Shown here: one piece after another, positions 1-10,400 of the stretch
Position numbering within the stretch: the first letter of the stretch is position 1
Layout of the letters: each line of letters opens with the position of its first letter
NCBI GenBank assembly: GCA_002751075.1
Contig: NAOQ01000082.1
Span: 52,443 to 78,039, forward strand
DNA length: 25,597 bases
Origin: Ichthyophonus hoferi
Lineage: Eukaryota; Opisthokonta; Ichthyosporea; Ichthyophonida; Ichthyophonidae
Direction of reading: 5' to 3'
The notes under the pieces: generated by a model
The model's input: only the letters and a program-made list of their open reading frames with translations
Database searches by the model: none
What the model was told of the DNA's origin: nothing
Position numbers and translations under genes: made by a program

Positions 1-2312
1 CCTAGGCCAAGGGGGAGTGCTAAAACAGGAATATTTAATTAATTTAAGTCTTTCTTTATATACCTCTAAATATTAATAACCCGAAAAAATAGTTAGTGCG
101 ATCTATCGGTGCTAAACGGCAATTCAAGATTCTATCAAAGTAGAACCAGCCAATGGTAGAGATCCTGCAACAATATAGTAAATCATTTAAGACCGTATGT
201 TCTGGGGACCAGATAACACATTGCTTAGGCATTCTGCCTAAGAAGTCCCGCCGACTTGTTTCATAATAACAATGTCTTAGTATATCTGTACTCCGTGTAT
301 GCAAAGGGACATGTTAAAACGCTTCTTAATTTGGTATACTCTCTCCTTATAAACGAATATAGGTTACAGGAACGCTCGTGCCTCTAGTTATCATTCCAAA
401 CAGTTAGTATTTTAGCCAGCCCTGGGTCTTATTTTTTCTCACTGATCCCTGCTCCATGAAAATATATACATAAGGGACTTAAAGGGGTATGGAATACCTT
501 TTCCACTGATTTTTTTTGGAATCTTCGCCATATTAAAATAACAAAAGAGGATTGTAAAAGTACCTCTGAGATAGTATATGTATACTTGATAGGGTGTCTC
601 AAATATAAATTGGGGTAAGCATGGAAGACTTATTTCAAGATAATTAATATCTTGCTCACAAATTCCAGGGCTTCGAAAGCCAAACCCAATAGAGAATCTA
701 TCACAAGCCGAGGGCCTGATATATCAAACACCTCATTGACATACAATTTTGCTATTATAAGATTGAGAAAATGGATATCAGGCTGGTTCTTAGACAAAAG
801 ATGCGAGTATCTGCCTATACTATAAAGAATTACCGAAATAACCATAGTAAGGAGCATCGTTTACGTTCATAACTAAACAGCTTTTATAATCATATTCTTT
901 GCCAACCAATCATAATTGCCTTTGGCTGTACTGGAATTTCCTATCCAAAACAATAAACATCTTGGTGGTTAAAAGATAAAGCTCCTCCAATAGCCTTACA
1001 ATAAGAATAAATTTACTATGCCTGTCCTATTCGTTAATGTTTTTTTAATTATAAATTATACATTTCATGCTAATTAAAAATATAAACATGTCTAAGACAT
1101 ATGCTTTGCAAAATATTTTATCCTGTAACAAATAACAAGTGAGCCCATTGTACACCGTCCATTGGTCAGTAATCAATTTTAGTTGGGGGGCTATGCCTTG
1201 TATTTTAATGCGCCAACCAATCACCAGAGACTCTCAACCAACCCTATCCCGTAAATATTAATTTAATAAAAACAGATAGTCTGTTATACTGTATAGACTT
1301 CATGTAATACTTAATATATAGTATACTATATATTCTCCTGTAGGGCCAGGGGTGAATTATAGTTGTACCACATAAGAGGCCAAAATTGCCCATGAAATGT
1401 ATTTGCAATTAACCAGAAGTCTTCTATACCATTAGTAGAACCACTAGGGCATAATCATAGGTCACTTTACCTCACACTAGCAGGCCATAGTTAGTCACAG
1501 TAGCGTTAAATATTATTACAACTTCCTCGGAAGGTCTTTATTAACCTCTCTACACCACTAATAAAGGAAAATAAACACTATTATCATCATCCATAGCAAC
1601 GGAGGCGCTGTAACAGATTACATTATTTAGACATGTGGGCGAAACTGTCTGGCTTAGTTCGGCACCAGTCAAAACCATGTTTCAACTTGGCAACACTTAA
1701 GTAGGCTTAACATTTCTTTCTATGCCATAGCCCTTTATGTGCTTATTGCTCCATCTTTACATATTTAGAGTTATATATAGCTCTCCTGACAGTTTTTAAA
1801 CAAAGTATGACCTCTCAATCCAACACCCACCCTCCCTGCTAGTCCTCATACCCCACCCCCACCCTTTTCCCCCTTATTTATTTTTCTAATTACTGAGGTC
1901 CATATACTAATCTTTACTGTCTTGTCCTTTATGGACATGAAATATTTAAGTTTCTTTTGACCATACATTTATAACTAGATTTTCAGACAATTACGAGAAA
2001 AGCCACCAACACATACCGTATATATACCGTTGTACATTGCAACCCACATACCTTCCCTCCTTTACTTTAACCTGGCCTATTAAGTTGGGTAGTTTAGGCT
2101 ATATATACAGAACCATTTAGACGACTATTAGGGTTTACTATAGAAATACATACTATTATATTACTTTTCAGCTACCATATCAGACTATTTTAATGCATCA
2201 CCCATTGCCTTTACCATCACCAACCAGTTCTACGTAGTTACAGACTCTATCCTTCCTACCCACCCCTTTACCTACTCCCTCCTCCCTTCCCCTATACCCT
2301 GACTAATCCCAT
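1..2312. other. Intergenic region upstream of CLEC16A
   Basis: No gene can be supported here. Positions 1 to about 1800 are AT-rich with scattered short open frames. From about 1800 to 2312 the plus strand becomes C/T-rich and G-poor, like the introns of the gene that follows, so this part may be its 5' untranslated or promoter-proximal sequence. The segment around 620-860 is open on both strands for roughly 70 codons, but neither translation is recognisable. A perfect 22-bp palindrome lies at 1313-1334. No TATA box can be singled out because TATA-like strings are everywhere. Confidence 0.6.
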
Positions 2313-4401
2313 ATGGCTACCAGGGCCTGTCATGAAGAATTACTCAACTTTTGTGCTCTGGAGCTACACACCCCAGGGGAGTGTGTTCGTCTGATTGAGA
2401 CCCTCCGGCTTATCTCCGAGACTTTGATATGGGGGGACCAACATGATCAGACTGTGTTTGAGTAGGATTACCTGTGTGATTATATCCACCTTATATACAT
2501 ATATACTGGCTAGGTGTGCAGTCAAAGAGTCATCTCTCTTGTGGGCCATACAAACATACATCTAAAGGCCCGTGCATAGGGCTGTCCACACCATTGTATT
2601 GCCCTGTAATATAATATCCTCAAATATCTTGTCCTATAATGTATTTGTAGATACTCTCCTAATCATAGGCATAGTCCCATGCATATTTATTCAAGTGTAC
2701 ACATTCAAGTACAAGCATGTATATGCTATCTTACATATGCATGTTTACTTCCATTAGTATACCTGAAAAGAGGGAATAAAATCATGATTGAAGGTGTAGA
2801 AAGAAAGCAAGAAAGAGATCCTTTTATTTTATACAAAGAGAGAAATAACTACATTATAGGATATCCATTGACTACACTGTATGTATATGCATGTAGCGGT
2901 CAATTAAGGGACTCTCTCTCCCTCAGCTACTTCTTGGAGAAGAATATGCTGTCGCACTTCAAGAAGATCCTCAATCAGAAAGGCAATGTATTTGTTAAGG
3001 TTCAGATGTTACAGTCCCTTAACATCCTGTTTGAAAACATCCACCATGAGTCCTCTATATGTAAGATGGCCCCCCTCCTTTCCTTTTTCTTAAAGCCTCC
3101 CCTCTAATCATCCTCTCTGTTTATCATCACTTCCTAACTTGTTCTGGCACCAGTTGTATCTGCACTGATCCATGTTATTATTGGCTACAACTATATTCCA
3201 TCATCCTTACAGACCAATTATAAACCCTCCTATCTAATTGATAGCTTATCACCTGTAGGAGGTGGCCTAGTAGTATTTAGCCTATTTTAACCGTTACTAT
3301 ATATAGTGAATTTATTTTAAGTAAAGTTATTTATTCTTCATCTGTGCAGTGATAATGTAAGATTTGAAGATGGATATTGTGATTGGCTAGTCTAGCTTTT
3401 TTAAACTATATTTGTCTGCATATGGCAGTAATCCTACTACCATATACAGAGGCTGACTTACCAGGCTGGGAGAACAAAATGTGATTATTCACCCTCCAAT
3501 TACAATCAATCACACTGACCAATAGGTACACTCCTTCAGACTATCTCCTATCCAATAATCACATCAATCAGATTATTACATGTAAATTTGACTTCTCTAA
3601 CGAGGAGATTCTAGCCTACTATATCTCTTTCCTAAAGACCCTATCCTTTCAGCTGAGTCCCTCCACCATTTACTTCTTTCTGAATAAGGTATGTGTTGTA
3701 GTCTATAATATATGTGCTGTTATATATGCAATCTGCCTCTGGCTACAGCCTCTATCTACCATTCTATCTATCCTCTCCCTGTTTTATGTCCCCTTTACTT
3801 ATTATTTGCTCCTTGTTCTATTTCATTGGTTTCTTGCTTTATGATCTCACCCCCTCTTTATCTCCTTCCTAGTATCTTATTCTTTATCTCTATACTCGAC
3901 TATGTTATCTCATTCTCTATCTCTATACTCTACTCTATTATCTTACTCTCTATCTCTATGCCTTATTATATTTGCTTGCTCTTGTCCCGCCTCACGACCT
4001 TTGAAATCAAACACGTATACTGCTGTTTATAACCTGTGTGGAGCAATATTTAATAGTGTGTGAGGATGATTCTGGCCTAATATACAAGAAAATAATATGC
4101 GCTAATAGAGGGCAAATGAACACAAGACAATGTATAGTATGCTAGAGGGATATTGTGTATAGTATGACAGAAGTTTATAATATAATTTATAGTATGATAG
4201 AAGTATATAATGTATAGTATGATGAACGTATATAATGTATAGTATGATAGAGCTCTATGCCTAACCCATGTCCTGTGCTCCCCCTGACCTACAACCACTA
4301 GGGTGACTTCCCTCTCTATACTGAGGCCGTAAAGTTCTTCAATCACAGGGAGAGTATGGTTCGTATAGCCGTGAGGACCATCACCCTGAATATCTGCCGT
4401 G
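2313..4401 (+). CDS. CLEC16A: CLEC16A exons 1-4: N-terminal FPL domain
   Basis: Four exons encode residues 1-177, the FPL domain that defines the family. Diagnostic strings are [15 protein letters not shown] across the exon 1/2 join (human EILIWGDQNDSSVFD), [43 protein letters not shown] and [20 protein letters not shown]. Exon 1 ends GA at 2461 (gtagga donor) and exon 2 starts C after ccctcag, rebuilding Asp. Exon 3 ends at 3688 before gtatgt in phase 0, and exon 4 opens after ccactag. This is the most conserved part of the family, as expected if it carries the membrane-trafficking function. The start is chosen because ATG 2313 is in frame and no upstream exon with the usual leader helix is visible. 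Confidence 0.95.
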
Positions 4402-7400
4402 GTACATTATAGCCCCTTGACTAAGCATATGACTTACCCCTTTCCCTCTCTCCCCCTCCCTCTCTCCCTCTCTCTTTTACTTCGCCACTGTTGGTATGAT
4501 CTGTTATCCTTCCATATAGTTGGTACCACACGTGGGAAACCAAGGAGAAGAGGATAGTGAAATAGACAAACATATACCAATATGATACAGTAGTTTCTTT
4601 CCAGTTACTATGGTTGCTATATTATCTCTAACAAGGACCAATAGCTGACTTCATGTATTACACGACCTCCCTCTGGGCAGTGGACGATGACGAGGTGCGG
4701 GCCCTGGTATGCAATGAGAGTGTGGCTCCATACTTCTCTAACTTGGTGTGGTTCATTGGCAACCAGAGCATTGAGCTAGACCAGTGTGCCCAGGCAGCCG
4801 AGTCAGTGCCCACTTTACTTAAATCTTCTATATATGGATAAGCCATATTGTCTTTTTTTTTTTTTTTTTAGTTTATATACTGGACATTGGCCTTTGTTTA
4901 TTATCATTTCTGTTTATGTTTACATAATTAATACTCATATATATCGGCGTGTGTATATATATAACTATGTAGGCTGTATGTGTATCTATGCCTGTATTCT
5001 ACTATATATACATCTATCCCTTTCTTGTTATCTTACAGTGATGTCTCCTATCTCTTTGATGACCCTTAGTTTACTGCCATCTTTTGACCTTAACATTTGA
5101 CATTTTCAACCTAGTAAACCCTCTGTTAGATTATGAAATAACACAAGATTGACACTATAGCAATTAATCCCATGAGAGCACCCTCATGTGTACACCTCCT
5201 GTGTGTTACAGCGCCTATCTATTTACATGTATTAGGCAGCGTCTCTACCATTATTCTAGCTGGCCTCTATGTATATAGACTGGTATGGAGCTAGGTACTT
5301 GATATACATACTTCTATGATGTGCATGTATATACTTATATTTGCCTCCCTTCCCCTACCCAGTTGTCAAAGTAGTGGCTATCTAGCGGGGCTGTTTGCAG
5401 AACATGTAGACCACCTGCACTATCTCAATGACATGTATGACCTTGGCCGGGAATATCTTAGTGTGCGCCTGACTGTCCACCTTCTAGACCATCTGTTAGT
5501 CCCCCTCTATGTGTGCAGCCTGTTGCCTCCCGTCAACATTCCTTCTGTAGGACCTCTCCCTCTCCCTCTCTCTCTCATGTGTTTACTTGTCTGTCCAGTC
5601 TCTTATTGTGGCTATTTCCTCTCCTTGCTCCTCTCTTTTATCTTTCTTCTCTCCCCCTCCCCTATGGTCTAGTGTCACACTGTATATTTTCTTTAATGAT
5701 TCTTGATCAACGGTAACCACCCTAATAATACATGGCCGCCAATCACGCCACTCCTTATGTTACTGATTCACACTCGCTTAACTACACACCCCATGATTGG
5801 CTTATCACTGTATCTCATCAGAACATTTTTAACCAATTACTATTCCAAGAATATCTGGCTCCAATACTCTGTTGTCATTGGTCCTCCTTATATCTATATA
5901 AGGCGATATCCTTCTCAATGGGTCCTATTATATCTATATAAGGCAATATCCCTATCATTGGGTCCTTATTATATCTGCATAAGGCAATGTCCCTCTTGCT
6001 GGGTTCTTATTATATTTATATAAGGCGATAATCTTCTCACTGGGCTCTGGTGTATAGGACAACCAGGAGCCTAGAATCACCCAGGTGACGGCCTTACTGC
6101 TACTGAATCAAATATTCTCCATCTTTACCTATCAACCCCTGCTCAGTGCCCTGGCCACAGAGCTTTTAAAGGTACGGCCATAGAGGGGTGGGATAGATAT
6201 ACAGGAGGGAGGGAGTAGGGACTGTGGCCAAACAGATGCACTTAACTGTTCTTCCTCTCCTCTTCTTATTTCATCACATATACACCATCCATTAATGTCC
6301 TGGTCTCTCTCTCTTCCTCTTGTCTCTCTCCCTTCTATTGGCTATTTACTTATCCTTGCAGGGTGAAGCCCTTCCTCTCCTCCATCTTTTAAACTCTCTG
6401 TCAAAGGTGGAGGGAGTCAACCAGAGCCAACTCTTAGGAAAGGGAGAGAATATCGGAGAGGCCACAGACCAGGAACCTAAGAAATTGCATTTTGACTTCT
6501 CTAGTGAAAACTCTGGTAGTATTAGTAGTATTACCCCCGCCAATATCCTTATATCAACTACCCCAGAGGTAAACGTAGACCAAGAGAACCAGTCGGTTGA
6601 ACCTGACAAAGAGCAAAGCGACCATAAGGAGACTGTGGCAGTCACGGTTAGCCTAAAAGGTGAGGAAGGGTTTATAGCACACGTAGGTAGAAGAGGGTGT
6701 GATAGGAGAGAGTGAGGGCGGGGAGGAGACATACAGGGAACGGTTGATAGAGAATGATATTCACTGGTAGGATGTACAGTGTAAAGGAATGGTTTGGGAT
6801 AGGTATGGATTAGGGTCCAGTTATCTATTACCACCAACTACATGGTCTCCTTAATATCTTTGCTTTAGACAATTTTACCCTCCTGTACACTAATAAACAT
6901 ATACACCAATAAACACGTACACAGCCAATCGCCTACTTGTCCCTGTCTCTCACCCACTGGCCCAGAAGAGCAAGAGTGACCCGTGTTTGGTGCAACAAAG
7001 TAGGCGGATCAGACGGTTTGCCCAACCCCCACTCTTCTTAGAGAGCCCTGAAGCTCAGCCACGTACTACTTACCAGTTTAGACCCTCGCATAGGTCGCAT
7101 GGGTCTACCCTACAGTTCTCACGCCGTATGTACCATCCCCCTCTCCTTTGTCTCTCTCTTCTTCCTCTCCTCTCCTAAGTTTCTACTGCTTTTCTTTAAT
7201 ATTTCCTATTAAATGCTATCTCTTTTTAAGAACTCTTTCTTACTCTCCACTTTTCATTAACCCAACCTTGCCTATCCCTTCCATGGCTGTTAATTTTTTC
7301 TCCATGATAATGACTCTATCATATTATTCCTTGCGGGTAAGTTCCCTTTCCTGTTATTGGCCTCCTACACGTACCCTTCCACTATTCACCTCTCTAGGTG

Positions 7401-10400
7401 GGCTATATCATTATATTGCATATGTACGACAGAAAACATGTATAGGGCTAGAACATATATAATGTGCATTGAGTGGCAGAGCGTGTGGTAGGAGAGGGTC
7501 AAGAAACCGTTGGTGTATGGGTATACGATTGGCCCAGAGAGCAAGAGAATGGTATCCATATAGGACAGGTATGGATGGGCGGCACTAACATGGCGGTGAT
7601 TGGCAGAGAAGAGCAGTGATCAAGACCCCTCTATGACCCCCACTATGTTTAGTGGCACACCCAATGAGTGAGTAGTATGGCCTGAGTGTGGGCCAACCTA
7701 TGTGGTTGGACGGCGTGCCATTACCATACTGCTATTAATATGTGTTATTTAATAGCTAGTGGTATGGTGTGCTTGGTGTAGGACATGTTGAAGTGCTCTC
7801 TCTCTCTCTCTCTACCCTGATACATATTGTACTATAGGTAGGTATATAGACATGGTTTTTTGTATTGTTCCCTCCTGCTTTACCTCCTTTTCTCTAGACC
7901 TCTTGTTTCCTTTCTTTTATTTATGCCATAGATTCTATTTCTTCTACTTTACTTCTTGCTCTTTCTTCTGACCTGTAGCCATTCTTCTCTTACTCTCCCC
8001 CTTCTCCCTTTTCCTTTCTCTCTCTTTCTCTTTGTCATTCTCCCTATCTATGTATGTATTCTCCTTTGTATAAATTATACTTTTTATTTTCTTATTTATA
8101 TTCAAGGAACCGTACACGAGAAGCCTTATTTCGAGCCCTAGACTGTACCAATGGTGACCACAGGGCCCTGCCAGCCATGTGCCTCATATATACTCTTATC
8201 CGCAATCCAGGTACGTAGAGAGGGTATATATGCATATATATGTTTATGTATGTATGTACGTATGTATGTATGCATCCTCTCCTTTTCTCCTCTTCCCATT
8301 TTGTATTCTGTCTGCACTATAACACTCACATTGCATCCTACATCATGTATGACCGATTATACACCTCAACCACCACTCACCCTTATTACTCGGCCTACTA
8401 ATACTGTCTTTATTATCTTGTAGGAGTGGATGACAGGCTCCTCCAATCAGTAAGAATGTACCCCCAGAGGTTGGTAAAGTCCAAACTATCAAAGGTGGGT
8501 GGATAGAGGTGACTCTATTGGCTGTAGGTCATGTGGACCAGGGTAGAATGATGTCATGCAGGGAGGGGTGTGGATTTTTGCTATCTCTTTGTAGATGATT
8601 GGTTGTTTAGTCCTCTGTGTATGTGTGGGTTCTTAATATGCTTCCCTATCTATCTGTATTTACATGGTGTGTGATGAAGATATGGGTGAAAGAGGTGGAT
8701 ATGGACCCCCGTCTACGCCTGGAAGGAGAGGAAGAGGTAGGATAGAGGAGAGTATATTATAATAGGAAGAAGGGGAGAAAGAGAATGGAGGCATAGAGTA
8801 AGGGGATGTATAGCTATATTGTGAGCATTGTTATGTAGAAAGAACATCCAGGACTGGCTAACTAAGTATGATTGGCGCATAACAGGACATACCACAGGAA
8901 GAACCTAGAGATATGATATCACCTAATAATAATCCACCCTCTCATCGGGAAGAGGAACGGCGAACCATTGGTCCAACAACTGTATGTTGATTGGTTAAAC
9001 ATTCTTGTATCTAGACCCATACTACTATTACTACTGACATTACTACCTATATTACTACCTCTATATATCTCCACCTATATTACTACCTCTATATATCTCC
9101 ACCTATATTACTACCTCGATATATCTCCACCTATATGACTATCTCTATATATTTACACGTTCGATGTCTTCTTATTGCCTATATCCGCCCCTTCCATCAA
9201 TCCTGAAAATCACAGTAGTATACTAGCATTGAGGTATGCATCTGTACATACATATTCTCATGCCTCCTGCTATATGCATACATACACAGCCTATTACATA
9301 CAACAGTCAGATTGTAGACAGGACACTGAGCGCTCTGGCTGTAGCCTCCAAGGCTGATGGAAATTGCCGGTTGATTACCTTAGATATGGCAGGCCTTCTT
9401 CTAAAGGTATCTCATACTACTGTGTGGGCCCTTGTAGGATAAGAAGAGAGACCCAGGGCGTATATATAACCTTAGTGTATGTATGCATATGATATGACCA
9501 ATTAGATTGGTTGCTTATCCTCTTATTCCTATATAATGTCTGCATCCTCCTCCCCTTTCTGATGTGATTTTCTACCTCTATAAATATATGTTCATCCAGT
9601 TGTCTATATATTGCAGCTTAGACCTTTCTGAAACCTCCTTCTTCCATCAACCAGTCTTAATTAGTCTACCATGCCCTCTAGGGCTATAGGGTTGTCATTG
9701 GTGATTGGAAAGCATGATTAACAACTAATGGTCCTACAGGAACTGTGCTACTTTGATGGCACAGAAGCGTGCCTCAAATCTCGCCATTTACAAAAATTGA
9801 TCGTAAGTTGGGTGGGGTAGGGAGTAGAGAACCAGAGGGAGAGGGGTGGAAAGAGGCAGCTCATGATATGTTATATGTACCTGTGTAGATGTACATATAT
9901 ATATATATATAAGTATATGCGAATAGTGTGTGAGATTGCGGGAATAAGAGATGGCCTATGATACGAGTGCGATAATATGATGGGTGGAAGAAACATGTAC
10001 CTCACCAATAGGAAAATGGCGCGAGGAACAAGTAACTAATACATCGCCCTCGATTTTTAATTACTAGTATGGTATTGGATAGCAATCAGGTTTTAATTTC
10101 TCGTGTAGTAGCCAGATATTAATGAATTAATTATTGTTTGGGATTAGGACCTTGGTGAATTTACGAAATCACAGCTGAGAAGTTATTACACTACCATCAA
10201 CCAACAAACTTTCATAGATACCTTTGAGGTGGGTTCTAGATCCCAGTGCTTACAATCACAGTGTGTCTCTTTCTCTTTTTCCTTCTTTTAAAACTCTTTG
10301 TTGTATTACTATATATAAGTTGTTTGTATGTGTTTGACTTTCTCTTTTTCTTATTATTTTGTTCTTGTTTTATGTGCTATATGCATGTATATATATATAT

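Noticed and set aside
3712-4032. 106-codon plus-strand open frame rich in Leu, Ile, Ser and Tyr
   Set aside because: It is translation of a C/T-rich intron containing a 33-bp tandem repeat, between two well-supported CLEC16A exons.
4077-4346. 89-codon minus-strand open frame with Tyr/Ile-rich repeats
   Set aside because: It is produced by the tandem repeat at 4131-4258 and runs antisense through CLEC16A exon 4.
6346-6837. 163-codon open frame on the minus strand
   Set aside because: It is antisense to CLEC16A exon 8 and its flanks; the plus-strand exon fits splice phases and continues the CLEC16A frame, whereas the minus reading has no family resemblance.
7956-8141. Hydrophobic open frame resembling a signal peptide or membrane segment
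   Set aside because: Pyrimidine-rich intron sequence always translates to Leu/Phe/Ser-rich peptides; it lies in intron 9 of CLEC16A.
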